Positions 17,507 through 25,594 of a DNA stretch of 59,644 nucleotides are shown piece after piece (positions within the stretch are counted from its first letter, which is position 1; every line of letters begins with the position of its first letter). The DNA lies in NCBI GenBank assembly GCA_021771915.1, contig JAETNY010000013.1, positions 1 to 59,644 of the forward strand, given 5' to 3'. The notes below the pieces were generated by a model. That model made no database searches, was not told the DNA's origin, and saw only the letters and a program-made list of their open reading frames with translations. The DNA is from Bacillota bacterium. GTDB lineage: Bacteria > Bacillota > Dehalobacteriia > UBA4068 > UBA4997. Made by a program: the position numbers and the translations under genes.

Positions 17507-18247
17507 TCAGCTTTCCCTCTCCGCCGTATCCGCTTCAGTATTATTTTGCGCCTTTATATTCCCAACTTTTTTCATATGACACAAAAGCGCTTGCCGCAAA
17601 TCGCGCTCACGCAACCGGGAAACCGGAATTTCCGCCCCCGTAGCCAGTCTGATTTGTCCGGCGCCGCACCCATGCACATAATCCAGATTAACAAGATAGC
17701 TGCGATGACAGCGGAAAAACCGACCGTCCACACGCTGCGCAAATACCTCCAGCTTATCATAAAAATCAATAACCGACCCGTTATTTTGATGAAGATAAAT
17801 TTTTCGCCCCTGTACCTCGCAATAAACAATCTGCGCCAAAGGCAAAACCTCACAAACCGCGCCTTTCTGGATAACCACAGTTTTACAATGCTGCTCCAGC
17901 CGGTTCAGCAAACGTGCCAAAGCTTCCGGCTGCACCGGCTTCAGCAGATAATCAAAAGCCTGCACCTCAAAAGCTTTAAAAACATATTCCGGAAGTATGG
18001 TTATAAAAATCAAAAAACCGTCAAACCCCAGGCGACGAAGCTGCTGCGCCGCCTGCATGCCGTCCGGCGGCGGCATTTTGATATCCAGAAAAACCATGTC
18101 TGGCCGCCAGCCCTGGTCATAAGCCGCCAAGAGTTCGGCCGCGTTGGTCAGCGTGCGCAGCCGGGCCCGCGGCCAGAACTCGCCAATCTGCGCGGCCAAC
18201 TGCGCCAGCATATACGGCTCATCGTCACATATCGCAATTTCCCACAT
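17507..18247 (-). CDS. LytTR-family response regulator
   Basis: 246 aa. The receiver domain has the acidic pair in CDDE, phospho-acceptor Asp55 in VFLDIKMP, and a conserved lysine in YLLKPVQ. The C-terminal LytTR DNA-binding domain (about 135-240) includes VYCEVQGRKIYLH, FFRCHRSYLVNLDYV and GAEIPVSRLRERDL. It lies between the HTH-desulfoferrodoxin gene upstream (9 bp) and the kinase gene downstream, so the three form an operon. Targets are unknown. Confidence 0.93.
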   Translation of the reverse strand: MWEIAICDDEPYMLAQLAAQIGEFWPRARLRTLTNAAELLAAYDQGWRPDMVFLDIKMPPPDGMQAAQQLRRLGFDGFLIFITILPEYVFKAFEVQAFDYLLKPVQPEALARLLNRLEQHCKTVVIQKGAVCEVLPLAQIVYCEVQGRKIYLHQNNGSVIDFYDKLEVFAQRVDGRFFRCHRSYLVNLDYVHGCGAGQIRLATGAEIPVSRLRERDLRQALLCHMKKVGNIKAQNNTEADTAERES

Positions 18248-18256
18248 CAGAAACTT

Positions 18257-18883
18257 TTACACCTCTGGCAAACGAACTTTGCGCGGCTTATCCGGTCTGG
18301 CAATGCGCTGCTTCATCAAACCATGCTGACTGCAATAGAAATAAATTTCTCCGTGCTGCTGCCGGGGGAAACGAACCTCCGGCGCCTGCTCTGGATAAAG
18401 CTTGATGAAAAGCACCCGGTCATAAGTTACATAAGCCACAAAAGCCAGATAATGCTGTTTGCTCATCTCATGCTGCCAGGTCAAATAATAATCCTCCTCA
18501 ACCTCGGCCACATTCAGGGAATGCTCCGCGCTCACCTCCTGCGCCGCCAGCGGCTGCAAGGGTCGCCCACAACAGGATATTTCCGCTTCACCCATGGCGA
18601 ACATGGCGCTGCCGCATTGTGGGCAAACGTAAAATTTAAGTTTTTTCATGTTACCAACCTCCTCATCATTGGGCTGCAAATCACCCAACAGAATTTTTTC
18701 AATATCCACAGCCAAAACCGCGGAAAGTTCAGGTAAAAGTGAAACGTCAGGGCAACCCAACCCTCTCTCCCACTTGGAAATCGTCCGGTCGCTCAAATTC
18801 AGAACGTCAGCCAGCTGCTTCTGCGTCCAGCCGCGCTCCTGTCGCAGGCTTAAAAGCAAACTACCAACCTTACTGCAATCCAT
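18257..18883 (-). CDS. XRE-type HTH regulator fused to a desulfoferrodoxin/superoxide reductase-like domain
   Basis: 208 aa. Residues 6-65 are a Cro/C1 HTH (RQERGWTQKQLADVLNLSDRTISKWERG). Residues 85-106 carry a desulforedoxin-type iron site: Cys87-x2-Cys90-x13-Cys104-Cys105. Residues 118-190 carry all five ligands of a neelaredoxin iron centre: His121, His138, His144, Cys184 and His187; the spacings 138-144 and 184-187 equal those of Desulfovibrio desulfoferrodoxin. The catalytic Glu-Lys pair before the first His is replaced (Ala-Glu), which suggests sensing over catalysis. ATG 18883 has AGAGGTG 6 nt upstream. It leads the LytTR operon. A redox- or superoxide-responsive regulator is inferred. 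Confidence 0.82.
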   Translation of the reverse strand: MDCSKVGSLLLSLRQERGWTQKQLADVLNLSDRTISKWERGLGCPDVSLLPELSAVLAVDIEKILLGDLQPNDEEVGNMKKLKFYVCPQCGSAMFAMGEAEISCCGRPLQPLAAQEVSAEHSLNVAEVEEDYYLTWQHEMSKQHYLAFVAYVTYDRVLFIKLYPEQAPEVRFPRQQHGEIYFYCSQHGLMKQRIARPDKPRKVRLPEV

Positions 18884-19007
18884 TTCAATCACCTCTGCTA
18901 TTTAGTATAATCTTTCTGCAAACAATTTGCAACAAACGCTCAGTAGAGTTCAGCCCGTTAGCCTGACTTAAAAAATCAGCCGCGCCAGAAATGACGCGAC
19001 TTTATGT

Positions 19008-19646
19008 TCAGCTTAAAAGCCTGCTAACCTCAATCCAAATTTCATCGGCAACATCCTGCTCGCTCCGGTTGCCGTCAATTTTAACAATGTTTTCTTCCTG
19101 CTTCAATTTGGCAAAAGCCTCAAGATATTTTTTGTGAACCTGCACCAAAAAAGCCTTTTTCTCAAAAAGTTCCTGCTGAAAACGATTTTTGGCAATCCTT
19201 TCCATCGCCACATCAGGGCTGATGTCAATATAAATGTTTAGGCTGGGGCGCAAAATATCGCTGCATATCTCATTATCCCTAATCAGCCGTTCCAGCGGCA
19301 AATCAACCCCCTGATAGGCATAGGAAGAAAAATAATATCTATCGGAAATCACCGTAATACCCTGATTAATTTCAGCCAGAATACCATTAACATCATTCAG
19401 CAAATGGTCCAGACGGTCAGCCGTAAACAAAGAAGCAATCACGCGCTTGTCCATTTTCAGCCGCCCGGTCAGAACCTGTCGAATTAATGAACCAATCGGC
19501 GAGCCAGTTGGCTCCATCGTGGTATCACAATAAACGCCAGCGGCTTTCAGGCGCTCCTGCAATATCCTGACCTGAGTGCTTTTGCCGCTACCGTCAATCC
19601 CCTCAAAAACAATAAATTTACCTCGCTGATTGCCATTCTCAAGCAT
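19008..19646 (-). CDS. tmk: Thymidylate kinase
   Basis: 212 aa. It phosphorylates dTMP to dTDP for DNA synthesis. P-loop FEGIDGSGKST, DR-box SDRYYFSSYAYQG and the lid region (AKNRFQQELFE) are present. The ATG at 19646 has GGGAG 8 nt upstream; an ATG at 19661 is in frame but has no such site. It follows the DUF4367 gene by about 100 bp and could be in the same transcript. Most Bacillota have tmk near holB, so its position beside a sigma module is unusual; a second copy elsewhere is possible. Confidence 0.93.
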   Translation of the reverse strand: MLENGNQRGKFIVFEGIDGSGKSTQVRILQERLKAAGVYCDTTMEPTGSPIGSLIRQVLTGRLKMDKRVIASLFTADRLDHLLNDVNGILAEINQGITVISDRYYFSSYAYQGVDLPLERLIRDNEICSDILRPSLNIYIDISPDVAMERIAKNRFQQELFEKKAFLVQVHKKYLEAFAKLKQEENIVKIDGNRSEQDVADEIWIEVSRLLS

Positions 19647-19748
19647 ATCGTTTTCTCCCATTTATAATATGAAAATATTATATTCGCCAATTCCTCCGGG
19701 CTTTCCTGCTCCTGCCACCAAGGTTTGTGCAGCATATATCAGATAATG

Positions 19749-20660
19749 CTATTTAGCGGAAATGGAATTAATCATCTTGGTGGCCTCCTCCAGAGAGAAC
19801 GGCCCCACAATATTTCCCTCATATTTACCATTCTGCCATTTAATTGCTCGCCGCCCATCATTACCTAAAATATAATAATCAATATTATTTAGCGAATACC
19901 TGACAATACTGCCAAATTTCATTTCATAAAGAGATTGTATTGCCTGCATTTCAGGCGACAAGATAGCCGGTTTATTATCCCAATGACCCCAGGCGTTATA
20001 ATTGATATATATTTTATCCAAATCATTGCCGGATTTTTTATTAAAATCAGCTGTAACAAACAAGTGATGACCATAATCATTAACCGTCAATTCACCGGCA
20101 CGATAACCGGCCGGCAGCCACTTTGGCACCAGCTTAACATATTTATTATAGACAGCCATACTATCAATTAAATCCTGCGTAACCGGCGGTTTTTCCGGCC
20201 AGCCGCTTTCATCGCCCCAACTGACAAACACCGCAAAAGGGTCATAACCCAAGGCATAAGCCGTCATGGAGCCGCCAAACAGCAACAACATCAAAACCGC
20301 CACAGCGCTGGCAAAGCGCCGCCAGGGTTTTATCAGCTTATGACGCCAATCTGGCTTTGCCGGAGCAGCCTGGCTCACATGCAATTCTGCATCATCATAA
20401 AAATCAAACAGCAGCTGTTCATCTTCCAACAGCGGATAATAATTCTCATAAAAATTATCCAAAGCCGCCTTGGCATTTTCCGAAGGTTCTTCATCTTGTC
20501 GGCGTTTCGCCAACAAATCCAGAATATACATCACCGCCTCCGGCTCCAACTGCTCCGACTCCGGCGAATTAAAATCTGCTTTCAAAAATGCTTCCAAAAC
20601 ATCGCTCTCAACATTATCAAATTTACTGTAATCAGCATTTTTGTTATCACCGGTCTTCAT
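19749..20660 (-). CDS. DUF4367-domain membrane protein, likely anti-sigma factor (copy 1)
   Basis: 303 aa. An acidic cytoplasmic N-terminus (DVLEAFLKADFNSPE, then a helix about 40-90) precedes one membrane helix (about 114-136, VAVLMLLLFGGSMTAYALGYDPF) and an extracellular DUF4367 domain (LVPKWLPAGY, YYILGNDGRRAIKWQNGKYEGNIVGPFSLEEATKMI). It is directly downstream of a sigma factor gene and paralogous to the protein at 56944-57810, sharing YNPFA/YDPFA and LKLVPKWLP-type motifs. The pairing suggests it holds the sigma factor at the membrane; that role is inferred. RBS AAAGGAGGT. Confidence 0.8.
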   Translation of the reverse strand: MKTGDNKNADYSKFDNVESDVLEAFLKADFNSPESEQLEPEAVMYILDLLAKRRQDEEPSENAKAALDNFYENYYPLLEDEQLLFDFYDDAELHVSQAAPAKPDWRHKLIKPWRRFASAVAVLMLLLFGGSMTAYALGYDPFAVFVSWGDESGWPEKPPVTQDLIDSMAVYNKYVKLVPKWLPAGYRAGELTVNDYGHHLFVTADFNKKSGNDLDKIYINYNAWGHWDNKPAILSPEMQAIQSLYEMKFGSIVRYSLNNIDYYILGNDGRRAIKWQNGKYEGNIVGPFSLEEATKMINSISAK

Positions 20661-20686
20661 CACGGCCCAACCTCCTTTCTTTTAAA

Positions 20687-20714
20687 TACGTAATAATAAA
20701 CGCCAAAAGTTACA
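20687..20714 (-). promoter_or_regulatory. Possible ECF-type promoter before DUF4367 copy 1
   Basis: Right after the sigma-gene stop, the minus strand has TGTAACTTTT (its TGTAAC at 20709-20714), a classic ECF -35, followed by TTAC after 15 bp or CGTA after 18 bp. The position equals that of the TGTTAC promoter in the second module. The -10 is uncertain. Confidence 0.35.
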
Positions 20715-21230
20715 CTATTTTTCACTTTTTTTATTTATCAGCACCTGCTGCAAAATCCTTTTGGCTCTGAATATTCGCTGCTTACAGGTATTAACTGAAA
20801 TACCATATTCAGCGGCAATTTCACTGGTTGAATAACCCTCCACCACAAATCTTTTCAAAATCTCATATTCCTTATATTTAACCAAATCACCATATAAAAA
20901 ATCCAAATCATCAGTTGGCATCTGCTTATCCGGATAATTATTCAACCAGTCTTCCATGGGCATATCCACAATGATATTAGTTATACAATCTCGCATACGC
21001 CAATAATTATATATATTCTTTTTCAATGCCGCCACCAGCCAACCGCCAGGATTGGGGTGCTGAACCAACAAATCAACTTTAGCGCAGGCCATAAGAAAAG
21101 TATCCTGCACAATATCCTCTGCCGCTGCCGAGCCACTCATCAGTTTTTGTGCATAATTATACAATTTATCATATTTTTTCAGATAAAGCTTGTTAATAAA
21201 TTCCTTTTCCTCCGGCTTTAACTCTCGCAT
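20715..21230 (-). CDS. ECF-like sigma-70 family RNA polymerase sigma factor (copy 1)
   Basis: 171 aa with region 2 (YDKLYNYAQKLMSGSAAAEDIVQDTFLMACAKVD) and region 4 (YEILKRFVVEGYSTSEIAAEYGISVNTCKQRIFRAKRILQQ), joined by a variable linker; no region 3 or 1.1. Such factors redirect RNA polymerase to small regulons under envelope or other stress. It lies just upstream of the DUF4367 gene, its probable membrane partner. A promoter TTGGAA-17-TAAAAT (21281-21309) lies upstream. RBS is weak. Confidence 0.9.
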   Translation of the reverse strand: MRELKPEEKEFINKLYLKKYDKLYNYAQKLMSGSAAAEDIVQDTFLMACAKVDLLVQHPNPGGWLVAALKKNIYNYWRMRDCITNIIVDMPMEDWLNNYPDKQMPTDDLDFLYGDLVKYKEYEILKRFVVEGYSTSEIAAEYGISVNTCKQRIFRAKRILQQVLINKKSEK

Positions 21231-21280
21231 AACTATACCACACTTATCTTTTCTTTAATCAAAAACCTTCTTTATAAATT

Positions 21281-21309
21281 ATTTTAGCACCATTTTGTTA
21301 TTTTTCCAA
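21281..21309 (-). promoter_or_regulatory. Promoter of the copy-1 sigma factor
   Basis: Minus strand TTGGAA (21304-21309), 17 bp, TAAAAT (21281-21286). It looks like a housekeeping promoter, so basal sigma synthesis need not depend on itself. Confidence 0.5.
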
Positions 21310-21370
21310 GTTTTTTACTAAATATATTGTAAAATTTTTTATTATAGCAATTTTAACAAAATACGCCATT

Positions 21371-22228
21371 TTATTTTTTGCCAACAAATTTCACCGGCAA
21401 CCAAACCTCAAATTTAGCGTCGGCCGGATTGGGAGAGAGATAAACCTCAATATCCGGGCCATTATCATATTCATAACCAGATTCCGGCAGCCATTCGGTT
21501 ATAATCCGTCGCTCCAGCTGCTGAATAGCCTGCGGACAAGCGCCTGCGCCGAAAAAAATTGCCCAGGTAAATGAAGCAACCTGATATTCGTTCCACTCCG
21601 CCGCCGGCTGATTACTGGCCACCCCAATGATATACTGCCACTGCTCATCATCACCACAGGCGCTGACCCCCAAAAGCCCGGCCGGCTCCCCCTGCATCAA
21701 AGAAAGCAAACGCGGCATGGTATCTCCGGCCGCCAATTTTTGCCAAAGCTGCGGCACCTCAGCAAAATTCTGCTCCAAATTAGACGCCAGAGGCGCCGCC
21801 AGACCCAAAACCCGAAAACCCGGCTTACTTTCCAGACGATAATTAAGCTGCTCCGCTCCGGTTACCGCAATATGAAAATGCAGCGGTGAATACGTTTTCA
21901 ACGGTACACCCTGATTTTTTACCACCGAAGGCGCAACGCCATGCACAGATTGAAAAGCCCGATTAAAAGCCGTCGGTGAACTGTAACCATATTTTGCTGC
22001 CAAATCAATAATCTTAGAGCCGCCGCTTTGCAACTCCGCTGCTGCCAAAGACATACGCCGACGACGAATATATTCAGCCAGCGGTACCCCAGCCATATAC
22101 GTAAACAGCCGCTGATAATGATAAGCCGAACAGCAGGCAATCCGGCCCAGCTGCGCATAATCAATCTCCTCGCTCAAATGTTCCTCAATATAGGCAATAC
22201 TTTCATTCAGCCTGTCCACCCATTCCAT
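21371..22228 (-). CDS. AraC-family regulator with GyrI-like effector domain
   Basis: 285 aa. The N-terminal double HTH (IAYIEEHLSEEIDYAQLGRIACCSAYHYQRLFTYMAG ... GSKIIDLAAKYGYSSPTAFNRAFQSVHGVAPS) is followed by a GyrI-like ligand domain (about 125-285), the layout of Rob/SoxS-type multidrug sensors such as BmrR relatives. AGGAGGT lies 8 nt before the ATG. It is divergent from the YeiH gene. It and the TfoX fusion at 11614 are two GyrI-domain proteins in one window. Its ligand is unknown. Confidence 0.9.
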   Translation of the reverse strand: MEWVDRLNESIAYIEEHLSEEIDYAQLGRIACCSAYHYQRLFTYMAGVPLAEYIRRRRMSLAAAELQSGGSKIIDLAAKYGYSSPTAFNRAFQSVHGVAPSVVKNQGVPLKTYSPLHFHIAVTGAEQLNYRLESKPGFRVLGLAAPLASNLEQNFAEVPQLWQKLAAGDTMPRLLSLMQGEPAGLLGVSACGDDEQWQYIIGVASNQPAAEWNEYQVASFTWAIFFGAGACPQAIQQLERRIITEWLPESGYEYDNGPDIEVYLSPNPADAKFEVWLPVKFVGKK

Positions 22229-22342
22229 AATACAAGACCTCCTAATTAAATTTTCTGTCTGTTATTTATTATACTTTATTTAATCCGCTTTTTCCTCGCA
22301 AATTCTGCCCAAAAAAGTGTGGTTAATACAAATAATATTTTA

Positions 22343-22371
22343 TTGACATAGCAAACTTTTTATGTCATAAT
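22343..22371 (+). promoter_or_regulatory. Promoter of the YeiH gene with an embedded inverted repeat
   Basis: TTGACA (22343-22348), 17 bp, CATAAT (22366-22371). The arms TGACATA (22344-22350) and TATGTCA (22361-22367) form an inverted repeat spanning the -35 to -10 region, so a repressor site is likely. The regulator is unknown; the divergent AraC protein is one candidate. Confidence 0.6.
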
Positions 22372-22408
22372 AAACAAATAAAAAATATAAGGAGTTTTTT
22401 TACAACAA

Positions 22409-23455
22409 ATGCCTAAACAATTACCCAAATTTTCTCTGCCCCATTTTGATAAAAACCTGTTGCCCGGGTTTGGTCTGTGTCTGTTGCTGGCTATACCCTG
22501 CTGGTATTTGGGCAAGCTTATACCAATTATCGGCGGCCCGGTTTTCGCCATTCTGGCTGGCATGCTGCTGGCGCTTTTTTATAAGCAGCGCCGCACCACC
22601 CAGGCCGGCATCGCCTTTACCTCCAAAAAGGTACTGCAATATGCCGTTATCCTGCTGGGTTTTGGTTTAAATCTTTCGGAAATTGCCCGGGTTGGCTTAA
22701 ATTCTCTGCCCATCATTATCAGCACAATCTGCACATCGCTAATAGTGGCCTTTGTTATTTACAAACTAACCAAAATGCCGGCCAACACCGCCGTTTTAAT
22801 CGGCGTTGGTTCCTCTATCTGCGGCGGTTCCGCCATTGCCGCCACCGCGCCGGTCATCAAAGCCAATGATGAGGAAATCGCCCAGTCTATCTCTGTAATT
22901 TTCCTGTTTAACGTGATTGCCGCCCTGATTTTCCCCACTCTGGGCGGCCTGCTGGGCTTAAGCAACGAGGGCTTTGGTCTGTTTGCCGGCACTGCCGTTA
23001 ACGACACATCATCAGTAACCGCCGCGGCCGCGGCCTGGGACGGTCTGCACCCCAGCGCCAATACGCTGGAAACTGCCACCATCGTTAAACTAACGCGCAC
23101 GCTGGCCATTATCCCTATCACCCTGGTATTGGCTTTCTGGCAGATGAACCACAGCCGCAGCGCTGCCAGTGGCTTCAATCTGAAAAACGCTTTTCCCATG
23201 TTTATTTTATATTTTGTGCTGGCCTCAGTTATCACCACTCTGGCCACGTTAATTGGCATTCCCGGTATTATCTTTGCGCCTTTTAAGGATTTAGCCAAAT
23301 TCTGCATTATTCTGGCTATGGCCGCTATCGGCCTGAACACCGATTTGGTCAAACTGATTAAAGGCGGCCGCCAACCGCTGTTTATGGGTTTATGCTGCTG
23401 GGTGGCTATCACCATCGTCAGCCTGCTAATGCAGCATATTTTAGGTATCTGGTAA
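22409..23455 (+). CDS. YeiH-family (UPF0324) membrane protein, putative sulfate exporter family
   Basis: 348 aa with about ten membrane helices. Signatures: [80 protein letters not shown], and [18 protein letters not shown]. The ICGGSAIAA segment is the family hallmark. AAGGAG lies about 14 nt before the ATG, somewhat far. The family name rests on weak evidence; the true substrate is not established. Confidence 0.9.
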   Translation: MPKQLPKFSLPHFDKNLLPGFGLCLLLAIPCWYLGKLIPIIGGPVFAILAGMLLALFYKQRRTTQAGIAFTSKKVLQYAVILLGFGLNLSEIARVGLNSLPIIISTICTSLIVAFVIYKLTKMPANTAVLIGVGSSICGGSAIAATAPVIKANDEEIAQSISVIFLFNVIAALIFPTLGGLLGLSNEGFGLFAGTAVNDTSSVTAAAAAWDGLHPSANTLETATIVKLTRTLAIIPITLVLAFWQMNHSRSAASGFNLKNAFPMFILYFVLASVITTLATLIGIPGIIFAPFKDLAKFCIILAMAAIGLNTDLVKLIKGGRQPLFMGLCCWVAITIVSLLMQHILGIW

Positions 23456-23480
23456 ATCAAAGAAAAAAACGTAAAATTAA

Positions 23481-23515
23481 TGCCGCCACCAGCACATCAA
23501 GCGCAGGTGGCGGCA
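23481..23515. terminator. Terminator between convergent yeiH-like and carboxyltransferase genes
   Basis: 10-bp perfect stem TGCCGCCACC with GGTGGCGGCA, 15-nt loop, followed by TTATT on the plus strand. Confidence 0.75.
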
Positions 23516-23582
23516 TTATTAAAAGGAAAAGAAATTATGTTAATAAAATTGTAAGATTCAATTTCTAAACCAGGAGTTAAAA

Positions 23583-24926
23583 TTAGCCGGCATATTTCTG
23601 TTCCAGGAATGTTTTGGCAACCTGTGGGAACATTACATACAGCAACAAATCTTCATCATTTTTCGCCAAAGCGCCAATCTCTTTGCGCGCTTCGTCCAAA
23701 TACGGCGGCAGGTCATCAGCAGGACGATGTGTAATAACCGGCAAATCTTTAATAATCTGCTTCTGCACATCAGCGTCCATCGGCGCCGGCGGCTGGCCAT
23801 ACTGACCCTGAAAATAACCCTTAACCTCATTGGTAACCATTTTATAACGGCCGCCCGACAAAACATTCAGCAGAGCCTGCGCGCCCACAATCTGGCTGCT
23901 GGGCGTAACCAGCGGCGGATAACCCATATCCTTGCGCACACGCGGAACCTCTGCCAGAACCTCGTCAATACGATTTAACGCATTGGCCGCTTTCAGCTGA
24001 GAGAGGAAATTACTCATCATACCGCCGGGAATTTGGCTGGCCAAAACCGTGGGGTCAACACCAGGATTAGCCAAATCAAAGTCCTTATAATGAGAGCGAA
24101 TTTCCTTAACCTTGGGAGCAATCGCCAGCAAATCATTCAAATCAATACCGGTATCATACTGCGTTCCCTGCAAAACAGCCACCATGGTTTCATCAGCCGG
24201 CTGAGAAGTACCCATTGCCAACGGGCTCATCGCACAGTCCACAACATCGCAGCCTGCTTCAATAGCTTTCATGTAACTCATGGCTGCCATACCGCTGGTA
24301 TAATGGCAATGCAGCTGCACCATCAGGCCAGCGCCCTCTTTAATGCCCTTAACCAGTTCATAAGCGCCATAAGGATATATTAAACCGCTCATATCCTTAA
24401 TACAAATGCTATCAGCGCCCATCGCTTTCAGTTTTTTTGCCAGTTCCACAAAATGTGCGGTATTATGTACCGGACTGTTGGTATAAGAAACAGCCACCTG
24501 AGCATGAGCGCCATATTTCTTGGTGGCGCGCACAGCGCTTTCCACATTGCGCACATCATTCAAAGCATCAAAAATACGGATAATGTCAATACCGTTTTCC
24601 ACGCATTTCTGCACAAACAAATCAACCACATCATCGGAATAATGGCGATAACCAAGCAAATTCTGACCACGCAACAACATTTGCAGCTTGGTATTTGGGC
24701 AAGCCTTGCGAATTTTACGCAGACGCTCCCACGGGTCTTCATTCAAAAACCGCATACAACTATCAAAAGTTGCGCCGCCCCAGACTTCCATGCTGTGGAA
24801 ACCAACTTTATCCAAATCGGAAGCAACAGACAAAATATCCTCAATCGTCATACGAGTAGCCAACAAACTTTGATGCGCATCGCGCAGGGTGGTGTCGGTG
24901 ATGCCTACTTTACCTTTAGTTGCCAA
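23583..24926 (-). CDS. Pyruvate carboxylase subunit B / oxaloacetate decarboxylase alpha-type carboxyltransferase
   Basis: 447 aa HMGL-like TIM-barrel carboxyltransferase: ITDTTLRDAHQSLLATRM, EVWGGATFDSCMRFLNEDPWERL, the carbamylated-lysine region CIKDMSGL, and the metal-ligand motif LHCHYTSG. It moves a carboxyl group between biotin and pyruvate/oxaloacetate. It lacks a C-terminal biotinyl domain, so a separate carrier protein is needed; none is adjacent. The TTG at 24926 is chosen because GGGAGG lies about 8 nt upstream. It follows coaD and a 20-bp dyad. Whether it serves pyruvate carboxylation or sodium-pump decarboxylation cannot be told here. Confidence 0.87.
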   Translation of the reverse strand: MATKGKVGITDTTLRDAHQSLLATRMTIEDILSVASDLDKVGFHSMEVWGGATFDSCMRFLNEDPWERLRKIRKACPNTKLQMLLRGQNLLGYRHYSDDVVDLFVQKCVENGIDIIRIFDALNDVRNVESAVRATKKYGAHAQVAVSYTNSPVHNTAHFVELAKKLKAMGADSICIKDMSGLIYPYGAYELVKGIKEGAGLMVQLHCHYTSGMAAMSYMKAIEAGCDVVDCAMSPLAMGTSQPADETMVAVLQGTQYDTGIDLNDLLAIAPKVKEIRSHYKDFDLANPGVDPTVLASQIPGGMMSNFLSQLKAANALNRIDEVLAEVPRVRKDMGYPPLVTPSSQIVGAQALLNVLSGGRYKMVTNEVKGYFQGQYGQPPAPMDADVQKQIIKDLPVITHRPADDLPPYLDEARKEIGALAKNDEDLLLYVMFPQVAKTFLEQKYAG

Positions 24927-24971
24927 AATACATCCCTCCCATAAATTAAATACCATTTTAATATGAAAAAA

Positions 24972-25020
24972 TAGTGTGATATAAAAAGATTATAATTCAC
25001 AATCTTATTATATCACACTA
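24972..25020 (-). promoter_or_regulatory. 20-bp near-perfect dyad upstream of the carboxyltransferase gene
   Basis: TAGTGTGATATAAAAAGATT (24972-24991) is complementary to 25001-25020 apart from one A-A mismatch, around a 9-nt centre. On the minus strand its first arm contains TATAAT (25007-25012) with TTGTTT (25031-25036) 18 bp upstream, so it could be an operator overlapping a promoter. Alternatively it is the coaD terminator, but no U-tract follows directly. Confidence 0.6.
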
Positions 25021-25051
25021 TATAAGCTTGAAACAAGCGTTTTTCAGATAT

Positions 25052-25549
25052 TTATTTAATTTCTTGCGCACGAGCCGCCAGTTTTTCCTGCAGAGCCGCC
25101 GCCACACAGGGCGAAACAATGCTGTCTGGCGCATAGCCAAGCAATGTGAAATTTTTCACAATGCTGGAACTTACAAACTGATACTCCGGCGCCGTCATCA
25201 GAAACAGAGAGTCAATTTCCGGCGCCACTTTTTTGTTCATCAACGCCATCTGAAATTCATTATCAAAATCAGAAAGCGCACGCAAACCACGGATAATCGC
25301 CACCGCGCCCTCCGCCCGGCAAAACTCCACCAAAAGCCCTTTAAATAGCTTAACTTCCACATTCGGCAATTCCGCCACGGCTTTTTTTGCAATATCCACG
25401 CGCTCATCTGGCGTGAAAAAAGTATCCTTATAATTATCCTCGGCAATCGCCAGGATAAGTTTATCAAACAAATGACTGGCACGCGCCAGAATATCCAGAT
25501 GCCCCAGAGTTATTGGGTCAAAAGTACCGGCATAAACAGCAATCTTCAT
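25052..25549 (-). CDS. coaD: Phosphopantetheine adenylyltransferase
   Basis: 165 aa nucleotidyltransferase, fourth step of coenzyme A synthesis: 4'-phosphopantetheine plus ATP to dephospho-CoA. The N-terminal AVYAGTFDPITLGHLDI carries the T/HxGH motif, IIRGLRALSDFDNEFQMALMNK is diagnostic, and the C-terminal SSSIVKNF matches the usual ISSTxxR segment. Length equals the family norm. It lies between the uracil-DNA glycosylase and the carboxyltransferase genes. Confidence 0.96.
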   Translation of the reverse strand: MKIAVYAGTFDPITLGHLDILARASHLFDKLILAIAEDNYKDTFFTPDERVDIAKKAVAELPNVEVKLFKGLLVEFCRAEGAVAIIRGLRALSDFDNEFQMALMNKKVAPEIDSLFLMTAPEYQFVSSSIVKNFTLLGYAPDSIVSPCVAAALQEKLAARAQEIK

Positions 25550-25594
25550 CAGTTTTACTCCTAAAAATTTACTTTGGCCAAAATACTGTTTGGT

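Noticed and set aside
17453-18736. A 427-codon open frame on the plus strand
   Set aside because: It is antisense to the LytTR regulator and HTH-desulfoferrodoxin genes, whose motifs are clear; composition (many Gln/Arg/His/Leu) is that of a shadow frame.
19647-19735. Small frame upstream of tmk (MLHKPWWQEQESPEEL...)
   Set aside because: It overlaps the tmk start in another frame and has no ribosome site; treated as chance.
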